This document shows positions 11,428 through 24,933 of a stretch of DNA of 64,000 bases, in pieces. The DNA comes from Planococcus citri. Lineage: Eukaryota; Arthropoda; Insecta; Hemiptera; Pseudococcidae. A program made the position numbers and the translations under genes. The stretch is from assembly GCF_950023065.1 (NCBI RefSeq), contig NC_088679.1, positions 70,494,001 to 70,558,000 on the forward strand, read 5' to 3'. A model generated the notes under the pieces. The model did not search any database. It saw nothing but the letters and a program-made list of their open reading frames with translations, and was not told where the DNA came from. How positions within the stretch are numbered: the first letter of the stretch is position 1; each line of letters begins with the position of its first letter.

Positions 11428-14400
11428 TACCTAGCACCCATGATTTGTTGAGACTTGGTCAGTGATTTTCAACTTTTTCAAGAAATATCAAAATGGCCGT
11501 ATGAGTTGAGTAGGGCATTTTGTGAATGATGGAAAAAGGTGAAAATTTCCACTTACCAAGCACCTATGATTTGTGGAGACTTGGTCAGTGATTTTCAAGA
11601 AATATCAAAATGGCCGTATAAGTTGAGTACGACATTTTGTGAATGATGGAAAAAGGTGAAAATTTCAACTTACCAAGCACCTATGATTTGTGGAGACTTG
11701 GTCAGTGATTTTCAACTTTTTCAAGAAATATCAAAATGGCCGTATAAGTTGAGTACGGCATTTTGTGAATGATGGAAAAAGGTGAAAATTTCCACTTACC
11801 AAGCACCTATGATTTGTGGAGACTTGGTCAGTGATTTTCAACTTTTTCAAGAAATATCAAAATGGCCGTATGAGTTGAGTACGGCATTTTGTGAATGATG
11901 GAAAAAGGTGAAAATTTCCACTTACCAAGCACCTATGATTTGTGGAGACTTGGTCAGTGATTTTCAAGAAATATCAAAATGGCTGTATAAGTTGAGTACA
12001 GCATTTTGTGAATGATGGAAAAAGGTGAAAATTTCCACTTACCAAGCACCCATGATTTGTGGAGACTTGGTCAGTGATTTTCAAGAAATATCAAAATGGC
12101 CGTATGAGTTGAGTACGGCATTTTGTGAATGATGGAAAAAGGTGAAAATTTCCACTTACCAAGCACCTATGTTTTGTGGAGACTTGGTCAGTGATTTTCA
12201 AGTAATATCAAAATGGCCGTATGAGTTGAGTAGGGCATTTTGTGAATGATGGAAAAAGGTGAAAATTTCCACTTACCAAGCACCTATGATTTGTGGAGAC
12301 TTGGTCAGTGATTTTCCAGAAATATCAATATGGCCGTATGAGTTGAGTACGGCATTTTGTGAATGATGGAAAAAGGTGAAAATTTCCACTTACCAAGCAC
12401 CTATGATTTGTGGAGACTTGGTCAGTGATTTTCAAGAAATATCAAAATGGCCGTATAAGTTGAGTACGGCATTTTGTGAATGATGGAAAAAGGTGAAAAT
12501 TTCCACTTACCTAGCACCTATGATTTGTGGAGACTTGGTCAGTGATTTTCAACTTTTTCAAGAAATATCAAAATGGCAGTATAAGGTGAGTACGGCATTT
12601 TGTGAATGATGGAAAAAGGTGAAAATTTCCACTTACAAAGCACCTATGATTTGTGGAGACTTGGTCAGTGATTTTCAAGAAATATCAAAATGGCCGTATA
12701 AGTTGTGTACGGCATTTTGTGAATGATGGAAAAAGGTGAAAATTTCCACTTACCAAGCACCTATGATTTGTGGAGACTTGGACAGTGATTTTCCAGAAAT
12801 ATCAATATGGCCGTATGAGTTGAGTACGGCATTTTGTGAATGATGGAAAAAGGTGAAAATTTCCACTTACCAAGCACCTATGATTTGTGGAGACTTGGTC
12901 AGTGATTTTCAAGAAATATCAAAATGGCCGTATAAGTTGAGTACGGCATTTTGTGAATGATGGAAAAAGGTGAAAATTTCCACTTACCTAGCACCTATGA
13001 TTTGTGGAGACTTGGTCAGTGATTTTCAAGAAATATCAATATGGCCGTTTGAGTTGAGTACGGCATTTTGTGAATGATGGAAAAAGGTGAAAATTTCCAC
13101 TTACCAAGCACCTATGATTTGTGGAGACTTGGTCAGTGATTTTCAAGAAATATCAAAATGGCCGTATGAGTTGAGTAGGGCATTTTGTGAATGATGGAAA
13201 AAGGTGAAAATTTCCACTTACCAAGCACCTATGATTAGTGGAGACTTGGTCAGTGATTTTCAAGAAATATCAAAATGGCCGTATGAGTTGAGTACGGCAT
13301 TTTGTGAATGATGGAAAAAGGTGAGAATTTCCACTTACCAAGCACCTATGATTTGTGGAGACTTGGTCAGTGATTTTCAAGAAATATCAAAATGGCCGTA
13401 TGAGTTGAGTACGGCATTTTGTGAATGATGGAAAAAGGTGAAAATTTCCACTTACCAAGCACCTATGATTTGCGGAGACTTGGTCAGTGATTTTCAACTT
13501 TTTCAAGAAATATCAAAATGGCCGTATGAGTTGAGTACGGCATTTTGTGAATGATGGAAAAAGGTGAAAATTTCCACTTACCAAGCACCTATGATTTGTT
13601 GAGACTTGGTCAGTGATTTTCAACTTTTTCAAGAAATATCAAAATGGCCGTATGAGTTGAGTAGGGCATTTTGTGAATGATGGAAAAAGGTGAAAATTTC
13701 CACTTACAAAGCAACTATGATTTGTGGAGACTTGGTCAGTGATTTTCAAGAAATATCAAAATGGCTGCATGAGTTGAGTACGGCATTTTGTGAATGATGG
13801 AAAAAGGTGAAAATTTCCACTTACCAAGCACCTATGATTTGTGGAGACTTGGTCAGTGATTTTCGAGAAATATCAAAATGGCCGTATGAGTTGAGTACGG
13901 CATTTTGTGAATGATGGAAAAAGGTGAAAATTTCCACTTACCAAGCACCTATGATTTGTGGAGACTTGGTCTGTGATTTTCAAGAAATATCAAAATGGCC
14001 GTATGAGTTGAGTAGGGCATTTTGTGAATGATGGAAAAAGGTGAAAATTTCCACTTACCAAGCACCTATGATTTGTGGAGACTTGGTCAGTGATTTTCAA
14101 GAAATATCAAAATGGCCGTATGAGTTGAGTAGGGCATTTTGTGAATGATGGAAAAAGGTGAGAATTTCCACTTACCAAGCACCTATGATTTGTGGAGACT
14201 TGGTCAGTGATTTTCAAGAAATATCAAAATGGCCGTATGAGTTGAGTACGGCATTTTGTGAATGATGGAAAAAGGTGAAAATTTCCACTTACCAAGCACC
14301 TATGATTTGTGGAGACTTGGTCAGTGATTTTCAAGAGATATCAAAATGGCGGTATAAGTTGAGTACGGCATTTTGTGAATGATGGAAAAAGGTGAAAATT

Positions 14401-15489
14401 TCCACTTACCAAGCACCTATGATTTGTGGAGACTTGGTCAGTGATTTTCAACTTTTTCAAGAAATATCAAAATGGCCGTATAAGGTGATTACGGCATTTT
14501 GTGAATGATGGAAAAAGGTGAAAATTTCCACTTACCAAGCACCTATGATTTGTGGAGACTTGGTCAGTGATTTTCATAAAATATCAAAATGGCCGTATAA
14601 GTTGAGTACGGCATTTTGTGAATGATGGAAAAAGGTGAAAATTTCCACTTACAAAGCAACTATGATTTGTGGAGACTTGGTCAGTGACGATTTTCAAGAA
14701 ATATCAAAATGGCCGTATGAGTTGAGTACGGCATTTTGTGAATGATGGAAAAAGGTGAAAATTTCCACTCACCAAGCACCTATGATTTGTGGAGACTTGG
14801 TCAGTGATTTTCAAGAAATATCAAAATGGCCGTATGAGTTGAGTACGGCATTTTGTGAATGATGGAAAAAGGTGAAAATTTCCACTTACCAAGCACCTAT
14901 GATTTGTGGAGACTTGGTCAGTGATTTTCAACTTTTTCAAGAAATATCAAAATGGCCGTATAAGGTGAGTACGGCATTTTGTGAATGATGGAAAAAGGTG
15001 AAAATTTCCACTTACCAAGCACCTATGATTTGTGGAGACTTGGTCAGTGATTTTCATAAAATATCAAAATGGCCGTATAAGTTGTGTACGGCATTTTGTG
15101 AATGATGGAAAAAGGTGAAAATTTCCACTTACCAAGCACCTATGATTTGTGGAGACTTGGTCAGTGATTTTCAAGAAATATCAAAATGGCTGTATGAGTT
15201 GAGTACGGCATTTTGTGAATGATGGAAAAAGGTGAAAATTTCCACTTACAAAGCAACTATGATTTGTGGAGACTTGGTCAGTGATTTTCAAGAAATATCA
15301 AAATGGCCGTATAAGTTGAGTACGGCATTTTGTGAATGATGGAAAAAGGTGAAAATTTCCACTTACCAAGCACCTATGATTTGTGGAGACTTGGTCAGTG
15401 ATTTTCAACTTTTTCAAGAAATATCAAAATGGCCGTATGAGTTGAGTACGGCATTTTGTGAATGATGGAAAAAGGTGAAAATTTCCACT
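11428..15489 (+). repeat. Plus-arm HOR copy P3 (4,062 bp)
   Basis: Third copy of the same HOR, starting with the tacctagcacccatg / tgttgagac monomer and ending where that monomer recurs at 15,490. Compared with P2 it has a gacagtgattttccag monomer near 12,735. It lacks the block with the second gccgtttgag monomer and has private variants such as tttgcggag near 13,470 and ggtctgtgatt near 13,970. Confidence 0.82.
14391..14870 (+). repeat. Shared cassette, plus copy 3
   Basis: All four diagnostic monomers are present in order: 126 bp with ataaggtgatt, 117 bp with ttttcataaaatatc, 120 bp with agtgacgatttt, and 117 bp with cactcacc. Confidence 0.83.
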
Positions 15490-17652
15490 TACCTAGCACC
15501 CATGATTTGTTGAGACTTGGTCAGTGATTTTCAACTTTTTCAAGAAATATCAAAATGGCCGTATGAGTTGAGTAGGGCATTTTGTGAATGATGGAAAAAG
15601 GTGAAAATTTCCACTTACCAAGCACCTATGATTTGTGGAGACTTGGTCAGTGATTTTCAAGAAATATCAAAATGGCCGTATAAGTTGAGTACGGCATTTT
15701 GTGAATGATGGAAAAAGGTGAAAATTTCAACTTACCAAGCACCTATGATTTGTGGAGACTTGGTCAGTGATTTTCAACTTTTTCAAGAAATATCAAAATG
15801 GCCGCATAAGTTGAGTACGGCATTTTGTGAATGATGGAAAAAGGTGAAAATTTCCACTTACCAAGCACCTATGATTTGTGGAGACTTGGTCAGTGATTTT
15901 CAACTTTTTCAAGAAATATCAAAATGGCCGTATGAGTTGAGTACGGCATTTTGTGAATGATGGAAAAAGGTGAAAATTTCCACTTACCAAGCACCTATGA
16001 TTTGTGGAGACTTGGTCAGTGATTTTCAACTTTTTCAAGAAATATCAAAATGGCCATATGAGTTGAGTACGGCATTTTGTGAATGATGGAAAAAGGTGAA
16101 AATTTCCACTTACCAAGCACCTATGATTTGTGGAGACTTGGTCAGTGATTTTCAAGAAATATCAAAATGGCCGTATGAGTTGAGTACGGCATTTTGTGAA
16201 TGATGGAAAAAGGTGAAAATTTCCACTTACCAAGCACCTATGATTTGTGGAGACTTGGTCAGTGATTTTCAAGAAATATCAAAATGGCTGTATAAGTTGA
16301 GTACGGCATTTTGTGAATGATGGAAAAAGGTGAAAATTTCCACTTACCAAGCACCTATGATTTGTGGAGACTTGGTCAGTGATTTTCTAGAAATATCAAA
16401 ATGGCCGTATGAGTTGAGTACGGCATTTTGTGAATGATGGAAAAAGGTGAAAATTTCCACTTACCAAGCACCTATGATTTGTGGAGACTTGGTCAGTGAT
16501 TTTCAACTTTTTCAAGAAATATCAAAATGGCCGTTTGAGTTGAGTACGGCATTTTGTGAATGATGGAAAAAGGTGAAAATTTCCACTTACGAAGCACCTA
16601 TGATTTGTGGAGACTTGGTCAGTGAAATTTCAACTTTTTCAAGAAATATCAAAATGGCCGTATGAGTTGAGTAGGGCATTTTGTGAATGATGGAAAAAGG
16701 TGAAAATTTCCACTTACCAAGCACCTATGATTTGTGGAGACTTGGTCAGTGATTTTCAAGAAATATCAAAATGGCTGTATGAGTTGAGTACGGCATTTTG
16801 TGAATGATGGAAAAAGGTGAAAATTTCCACTTACAAAGCAACCATGATTTGTGGAGACTTGGTCAGTGATTTTCAAGAAATATCAAAATGGCCGTATGAC
16901 TTGAGTACGGCATTTTGTGAATGATGGAAAAAGGTGAAAATTTCCACTTACCAAGCACCTATGATTTGTGGAGACTTGGTCAGTGATTTTCAAGAAATAT
17001 CAAAATGGCCGTATAAGTTGAGTACGGCATTTTGTGAATGATGGAAAAAGGTGAAAATTTCAACTTACCAAGCACCTATGATTTGTGGAGACTTGGTCAG
17101 TGATTTTCAACTTTTTCAAGAAATATCAAAATGGCCGTATAAGTTGAGTACGGCATTTTGTGAATGATGGAAAAAGGTGAAAATTTCCACTTACCAAGCA
17201 CCTATGATTTGTGGAGACTTGGTCAGTGATTTTCAACTTTTTCAAGAAATATCAAAATGGCCGTATGAGTTGAGTACGGCATTTTGTGAATGATGGAAAA
17301 AGGTGAAAATTTCCACTTACCAAGCACCTATGATTTGTGGAGACTTGGTCAGTGATTTTCAAGAAATATCAAAATGGCTGTATGAGTTGAGTACGGCATT
17401 TTGTGAATGATGGAAAAAGGTGAAAATTTCCACTTACAAAGCAACTATGATTTGTGGAGACTTGGTCAGTGATTTTCAAGAAATATCGAAATGGCCGTAT
17501 GAGTTGAGTACGGCATTTTGTGAATGATGGAAAAAGGTGAAAATTTCCACTTACCAAGCACCTATGATTTGTGGAGACTTGGTCAGTGATTTTCAAGAAA
17601 TATCAAAATGGCTGTATAAGTTGAGTACGGCATTTTGTGAATGATGGAAAGA
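15490..17652 (+). repeat. Irregular plus-arm monomers without a clear HOR
   Basis: This stretch opens with the P-type first monomer, then departs from the P order. It has several 126-bp monomers in a row, one tttctagaaatatc monomer near 16,387, and one 127-bp monomer carrying a single-base insertion (agtgaaatttcaac at 16,621-16,634). I could not assign a repeating period. It may be a degraded boundary between two HOR families. Confidence 0.75.
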
Positions 17653-20037
17653 GGTGAAAATTTCCACTTACCAAGCACCTATGATTTGTGGAGACTTGGT
17701 CAGTGATTTTCAAGAAATATCAAAATGGCCGTATGAGTTGAGTACGGCATTTTGTGAATGATGGAAAAAGGTGAAAATTTCCACTTACCAAGCACCTATG
17801 ATTTGTGGAGACTTGGTCAGTGATTTTCAAGTAATATCAAAATGGCCGTATGAGTTGAGTAGGGCATTTTGTGAATGATGGAAAAAGGTGAAAATTTCCA
17901 CTTACCAAGCACCTATGATTTGTGGAGACTTGGTCAGTGATTTTCAAGAAATATCAAAATGGCTGTATGAGTTGAGTACGGCATTTTGTGAATGATGGAA
18001 AAAGGTGAAAATTTCCACTTACAAAGCAACCATGATTTGTGGAGACTTGGTCAGTGATTTTCAAGAAATATCAAAATGGCCCTATGACTTGAGTACGGCA
18101 TTTTGTGAATGATGGAAAAAGGTGAAAATTTCCACTTACCAAGCACCCATGATTTGTGGAGACTTGGTCAGTGATTTTCAAGAAATATCAAAATGGCCGT
18201 ATGACTTGAGTACGGCATTTTGTGAATGATGGAAAAAGGTGAAAATTTCCACTTACAAAGCAACCATGATTTGTGGAGACTTGGTCAGTGATTTTCAAGA
18301 AATATCAAAATGGCCGTATGACTTGAGTACGGCATTTTGTGAATGATGGAAAAAGGTGAAAATTTCCACTTACCAAGCACCCATGATTTGTGGAGACTTG
18401 GTCAGTGATTTTCAAGAAATATCAAAATGGCTGTATAAGTTGAGTACGGCATTTTGTGAATGATGGAAAAAGGTGAAAATTTCCACTTACCAAGCACCTA
18501 TGATTTGTGGAGACTTGGTCAGTGATTTTCAACTTTTTCAAGAAATATCAAAATGGCCGTATGAGTTGAGTACGGCATTTTGTGAATGATGGAAAAAGGT
18601 GAAAATTCCCACTTACCAAGCACCTAAGATTTGTGGAGACTTGGTCAGTGATTTTCAAGAAATATCAAAATGGCCGTATGAGTTGAGTACGGCATTTTGT
18701 GAATGATGGAAAAAGGTGAAAATTTCCACTTACCAAGCACCTATGATTTGTTGAGACTTGGTCAGTGATTTTCAACTTTTTCAAGAAATATCAAAATGGC
18801 CGTATGAGTTGAGTAGGGCATTTTGTGAATGATGGAAAAAGGTGAAAATTTCCACTTACCAAGCACCTATGATTTGTGGAGACTTGGTCAGTGATTTTCA
18901 ACTTTTTCAAGAAATATCAAAATGGCCGTATGAGTTGAGTACGGCATTTTGTGAATGATGGAAAAAGGTGAAAATTTCCACTTACCAAGCACCTATGATT
19001 TGTGGAGACTTGGTCAGTGATTTTCAAGAAATATCAAAATGGCTGTATAAGTTGAGTACGGCATTTTGTGAATGACGGAAAAAGGTGAAAATTTCCACTT
19101 ACCAAGCACCTATGATTTGTGGAGACTTGGTCAGTGATTTTCAAGAAATATCAAAATGGCCGTATGAGTTGAGTACGGCATTTTGTGAATGATGGAAAAA
19201 GGTGAAAATTTCCACTTACCAAGCACCTATGATTTGTGGAGACTTGGTCAGTGATTTTCAAGTAATATCAAAATGGCCGTATGAGTTGAGTAGGGCATTT
19301 TGTGAATGATGGAAAAAGGTGAAAATTTCCACTTACCAAGCACCTATGATTTGTGGAGACTTGGTCAGTGATTTTCAAGAAATATCAAAATGGCTGTATG
19401 AGTTGAGTAGGGCATTTTGTGAATGATGGAAAAAGGTGAAAATTTCCACTTACAAAGCAACTATGATTTGTGGAGACTTGGTCAGTGATTTTCAAGAAAT
19501 ATCAAAATGGCCGTATGACTTGAGTACGGCATTTTGTGAATGATGGAAAAAGGTGAAAATTTCCACTTACCAAGCACCCATGATTTGTTGAGACTTGGTC
19601 AGTGATTTTCAACTTTTTCAAGAAATATCAAAATGGCCGTATGAGTTGAGTAGGGCATTTTGTGAATGATGGAAAAAGGTGAAAATTTCCACTTACCAAG
19701 CACCTATGATTTGTGGAGACTTGGTCAGTGATTTTCAAGAAATATCAAAATGGCCGTATAAGTTGAGTACGGCATTTTGTGAATGATGGAAAAAGGTGAA
19801 AATTTCAACTTACCAAGCACCTATGATTTGTGGAGACTTGGTCAGTGATTTTCAACTTTTTCAAGAAATATCAAAATGGCCGTATAAGTTGAGTACGGCA
19901 TTTTGTGAATGATGGAAAAAGGTGAAAATTTCCACTTACCAAGCACCCATGATTTGTGGAGACTTGGTCAGTGATTTTCAAGAAATATCAAAATGGCCGT
20001 ATGACTTGAGTACGGCATTTTGTGAATGATGGAAAAA
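17653..20037 (+). repeat. 2,385-bp HOR, copy 1 (20 monomers)
   Basis: Monomers with ccctatgacttg, attcccac and tgttgag are found again exactly 2,385 bp downstream. The ccctat marker is at 18,080 and 20,465, and the attcccac marker at 18,608 and 20,993. 2,385 equals 20 x 117 plus 5 x 9, and I count five 126-bp monomers. One monomer here has the rare gaatgacgg (near 19,075). Confidence 0.88.
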
Positions 20038-21819
20038 GGTGAAAATTTCCACTTACCAAGCACCTATGATTTGTGGAGACTTGGTCAGTGATTTTCAAGA
20101 AATATCAAAATGGCCGTATGAGTTGAGTACGGCATTTTGTGAATGATGGAAAAAGGTGAAAATTTCCACTTACCAAGCACCTATGATTTGTGGAGACTTG
20201 GTCAGTGATTTTCAAGTAATATCAAAATGGCCGTATGAGTTGAGTAGGGCATTTTGTGAATGATGGAAAAAGGTGAAAATTTCCACTTACCAAGCACCTA
20301 TGATTTGTGGAGACTTGGTCAGTGATTTTCAAGAAATATCAAAATGGCTGTATGAGTTGAGTACGGCATTTTGTGAATGATGGAAAAAGGTGAAAATTTC
20401 CACTTACAAAGCAACCATGATTTGTGGAGACTTGGTCAGTGATTTTCAAGAAATATCAAAATGGCCCTATGACTTGAGTACGGCATTTTGTGAATGATGG
20501 AAAAAGGTGAAAATTTCCACTTACCAAGCACCCATGATTTGTGGAGACTTGGTCAGTGATTTTCAAGAAATATCAAAATGGCCGTATGACTTGAGTACGG
20601 CATTTTGTGAATGATGGAAAAAGGTGAAAATTTCCACTTACAAAGCAACCATGATTTGTGGAGACTTGGTCAGTGATTTTCAAGAAATATCAAAATGGCC
20701 GTATGACTTGAGTACGGCATTTTGTGAATGATGGAAAAAGGTGAAAATTTCCACTTACCAAGCACCCATGATTTGTGGAGACTTGGTCAGTGATTTTCAA
20801 GAAATATCAAAATGGCTGTATAAGTTGAGTACGGCATTTTGTGAATGATGGAAAAAGGTGAAAATTTCCACTTACCAAGCACCTATGATTTGTGGAGACT
20901 TGGTCAGTGATTTTCAACTTTTTCAAGAAATATCAAAATGGCCGTATGAGTTGAGTACGGCATTTTGTGAATGATGGAAAAAGGTGAAAATTCCCACTTA
21001 CCAAGCACCTAAGATTTGTGGAGACTTGGTCAGTGATTTTCAAGAAATATCAAAATGGCCGTATGAGTTGAGTACGGCATTTTGTGAATGATGGAAAAAG
21101 GTGAAAATTTCCACTTACCAAGCACCTATGATTTGTTGAGACTTGGTCAGTGATTTTCAACTTTTTCAAGAAATATCAAAATGGCCGTATGAGTTGAGTA
21201 GGGCATTTTGTGAATGATGGAAAAAGGTGAAAATTTCCACTTACCAAGCACCTATGATTTGTGGAGACTTGGTCAGTGATTTTCAACTTTTTCAAGAAAT
21301 ATCAAAATGGCCGTATGAGTTGAGTACGGCATTTTGTGAATGATGGAAAAAGGTGAAAATTTCCACTTACCAAGCACCTATGATTTGTGGAGACTTGGTC
21401 AGTGATTTTCAAGAAATATCAAAATGGCCGTATGAGTTGAGTACGGCATTTTGTGAATGATGGAAAAAGGTGAAAATTTCCACTTACCAAGCACCTATGA
21501 TTTGTGGAGACTTGGTCAGTGATTTTCAAGTAATATCAAAATGGCCGTATGAGTTGAGTAGGGCATTTTGTGAATGATGGAAAAAGGTGAAAATTTCCAC
21601 TTACCAAGCACCTATGATTTGTGGAGACTTGGTCAGTGATTTTCAAGAAATATCAAAATGGCTGTATGAGTTGAGTAGGGCATTTTGTGAATGATGGAAA
21701 AAGGTGAAAATTTCCACTTACAAAGCAACTATGATTTGTGGAGACTTGGTCAGTGATTTTCAAGAAATATCAAAATGGCCGTATGACTTGAGTACGGCAT
21801 TTTGTGAATGATGGAAAAA
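20038..21819 (+). repeat. 2,385-bp HOR, copy 2 (shortened)
   Basis: This follows copy 1 at offset 2,385 up to about 21,350, then at 2,268, because one ctgtataag monomer present in copy 1 is missing. Homology in order ends at 21,819, where the next monomers differ from those of copy 1. Confidence 0.83.
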
Positions 21820-22053
21820 GGTGAAAATTTCCACTTACCAAGCACCTATGATTTGTGGAGACTTGGTCAGTGATTTTCAAGAAATATCAAAATGGCTGTA
21901 TGAGTTGAGTACGGCATTTTGTGAATGATGGAAAAAGGTGAAAATTTCCACTTACAAAGCAACCATGATTTGTGGAGACTTGGTCAGTGATTTTCAAGAA
22001 ATATCAAAATGGCCGTATGACTTGAGTACGGCATTTTGTGAATGATGGAAAAA
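21820..22053 (+). repeat. Two monomers between HOR families
   Basis: One ctgtatgag monomer and one acaaagcaacc / gacttg monomer, both 117 bp, lie between the end of the 2,385-bp HOR and the start of the 1,080-bp HOR. Confidence 0.7.
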
Positions 22054-23133
22054 GGTGAAAATTTCCACTTACCAAGCACCTATGATTTGTGGAGACTTGG
22101 TCAGTGATTTTCAAGAAATATCAAAATGGCCGTATAAGTTGAGTACGGCATTTTGTGAATGATGGAAAAAGGTGAAAATTTCAACTTACCAAGCACCTAT
22201 GATTTGTGGAGACTTGGTCAGTGATTTTCAACTTTTTCAAGAAATATCAAAATGGCCGTATAAGTTGAGTACGGCATTTTGTGAATGATGGAAAAAGGTG
22301 AAAATTTCCACTTACCAAGCACCTATGATTTGTGGAGACTTGGTCAGTGATTTTCAACTTTTTCAAGAAATATCAAAATGGCCGTATGAGTTGAGTACGG
22401 CATTTTGTGAATGATGGAAAAAGGTGAAAATTTCCACTTACCAAGCACCTATGATTTGTGGAGACTTGGTCAGTGATTTTCAAGAAATATCAAAATGGCT
22501 GTATAAGTTGAGTACGGCATTTTGTGAATGATGGAAAAAGGTGAAAATTTCCACTTACCAAGCACCTATGATTTGTGGAGACTTGGTCAGTGATTTTCAA
22601 GAAATATCAAAATGGCCGTATGAGTTGAGTACGGCATTTTGTGAATGATGGAAAAAGGTGAAAATTTCCACTTACCAAGCACCTATGATTTGTGGAGACT
22701 TGGTCAGTGATTTTCAAGTAATATCAAAATGGCCATATGAGTTGAGTAGGGCATTTTGTGAATGATGGAAAAAGGTGAAAATTTCCACTTACCAAGCACC
22801 TATGATTTGTGGAGACTTGGTCAGTGATTTTCATAAAATATCAAAAAGGCCGTATAAGTTGAGTACGGCATTTTGTGAATGATGGAAAAAGGTGAAAATT
22901 TCCACTTACAAAGCAACCATGATTTGTGGAGACTTGGTCAGTGATTTTCAAGAAATATCAAAATGGCCGTATGAGTTGAGTACGGCATTTTGTGAATGAT
23001 GGAAAAAGGTGAAAATTTCCACTTACCAAGCACCCATGATTTGTTGAGACTTGGTCAGTGATTTTCAACTTTTTCAAGAAATATCAAAATGGCCGTATGA
23101 GTTGAGTAGGGCATTTTGTGAATGATGGAAAAA
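22054..23133 (+). repeat. 1,080-bp HOR, copy 1 (9 monomers)
   Basis: Nine monomers, three of them 126 bp, give 9 x 117 + 27 = 1,080 bp. The marker is the tttcaacttacc monomer near 22,180, which recurs at +1,080 and +2,160. This copy differs from copy 2 by a ttttcataaaatatc monomer with aaaaaggcc near 22,830. Confidence 0.87.
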
Positions 23134-24213
23134 GGTGAAAATTTCCACTTACCAAGCACCTATGATTTGTGGAGACTTGGTCAGTGATTTTCAAGAAATA
23201 TCAAAATGGCCGTATAAGTTGAGTACGGCATTTTGTGAATGATGGAAAAAGGTGAAAATTTCAACTTACCAAGCACCTATGATTTGTGGAGACTTGGTCA
23301 GTGATTTTCAACTTTTTCAAGAAATATCAAAATGGCCGTATAAGTTGAGTACGGCATTTTGTGAATGATGGAAAAAGGTGAAAATTTCCACTTACGAAGC
23401 ACCTATGATTTGTGGAGACTTGGTCAGTGATTTTCAACTTTTTCAAGAAATATCAAAATGGCCGTATGAGTTGAGTACGGCATTTTGTGAATGATGGAAA
23501 AAGGTGAAAATTTCCACTTACCAAGCACCTATGATTTGTGGAGACTTGGTCAGTGATTTTCAAGAAATATCAAAATGGCTGTATAAGTTGAGTACGGCAT
23601 TTTGTGAATGATGGAAAAAGGTGAAAATTTCCACTTACCAAGCACCTATGATTTGTGGAGACTTGGTCAGTGATTTTCAAGAAATATCAAAATGGCCGTA
23701 TGAGTTGAGTACGGCATTTTGTGAATGATGGAAAAAGGTGAAAATTTCCACTTACCAAGCACCTATGATTTGTGGAGACTTGGTCAGTGATTTTCAAGTA
23801 ATATCAAAATGGCCGTATGAGTTGAGTAGGGCATTTTGTGAATGATGGAAAAAGGTGAAAATTTCCACTTACCAAGCACCTATGATTTGTGGAGACTTGG
23901 TCAGTGATTTTCAAGAAATATCAAAATGGCTGTATGAGTTGAGTAGGGCATTTTGTGAATGATGGAAAAAGGTGAAAATTTCCACTTACAAAGCAACTAT
24001 GATTTGTGGAGACTTGGTCAGTGATTTTCAAGAAATATCAAAATGGCCGTATGACTTGAGTACGGCATTTTGTGAATGATGGAAAAAGGTGAAAATTTCC
24101 ACTTACCAAGCACCCATGATTTGTTGAGACTTGGTCAGTGATTTTCAACTTTTTCAAGAAATATCAAAATGGCCGTATGAGTTGAGTAGGGCATTTTGTG
24201 AATGATGGAAAAA
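23134..24213 (+). repeat. 1,080-bp HOR, copy 2
   Basis: The monomer order matches copy 1 at exactly 1,080 bp. The tgttgagac monomer at 23,043 recurs at 24,123. Private changes include cttacgaagc near 23,395 and a ctgtatgag / agggc monomer where copy 1 has the ttttcataaaatatc monomer. Confidence 0.88.
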
Positions 24214-24456
24214 GGTGAAAATTTCCACTTACCAAGCACCTATGATTTGTGGAGACTTGGTCAGTGATTTTCAAGAAATATCAAAATGGCCGTATAAGTT
24301 GAGTACGGCATTTTGTGAATGATGGAAAAAGGTGAAAATTTCAACTTACCAAGCACCTATGATTTGTGGAGACTTGGTCAGTGATTTTCAACTTTTTCAA
24401 GAAATATCAAAATGGCCGTATAAGTTGAGTACGGCATTTTGTGAATGATGGAAAAA
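24214..24456 (+). repeat. 1,080-bp HOR, partial copy 3
   Basis: Only the first two monomers (117 and 126 bp) of a third copy are present. The next monomer is a different 117-bp type, so the copy breaks at a monomer boundary. Confidence 0.8.
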
Positions 24457-24573
24457 GGTGAAAATTTCCACTTACCAAGCACCTATGATTTGTGGAGACT
24501 TGGTCAGTGATTTTCAAGAAATATCAAAATGGCCGTATGAGTTGAGTATGGCATTTTGTGAATGATGGAAAAA
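24457..24573 (+). repeat. Single monomer between HOR families
   Basis: One 117-bp monomer with gagtatggc, in which the second CpG of the consensus has changed C to T. It separates the 1,080-bp and 360-bp repeats. Confidence 0.7.
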
Positions 24574-24933
24574 GGTGAAAATTTCCACTTACCAAGCACC
24601 TATGATTTGTGGAGACTTGGTCAGTGATTTTCAAGAAATATCAAAATGGCAGTATAAGTTGAGTACGGCATTTTGTGAATGATGGAAAAAGGTGAAAATT
24701 TTCACTTACAAAGCAACTATGATTTGTGGAGACTTGGTCAGTGATTTTCAAGAAATATCAGAATGGCCGTATGAGTTGAGTAGGGCATTTTGTGAATGAT
24801 GGAAAAAGGTGAAAATTTCCACTTACGAAGCACCTATGATTTGTGGAGACTTGGTCAGTGATTTTCAACTTTTTCAAGAAATATCAAAATTGCCGTATGA
24901 GTTGAGTACGGCATTTTGTGAATGATGGAAAAA
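24574..24933 (+). repeat. 360-bp HOR (3 monomers), copy 1
   Basis: Three monomers of 117, 117 and 126 bp: ggcagtataag, then ttttcacttacaaag with atcagaatgg, then cttacgaagc with aaattgccg. The trio recurs exactly 360 bp downstream. Confidence 0.92.

Noticed and set aside
17369..17596. Open frame of 75 codons on the minus strand
   Set aside because: It spans two satellite monomers and exists only because one copy has atcgaaatgg, which removes the stop otherwise present once per monomer in this frame. It is periodic, has no domain, and has no start or promoter context.
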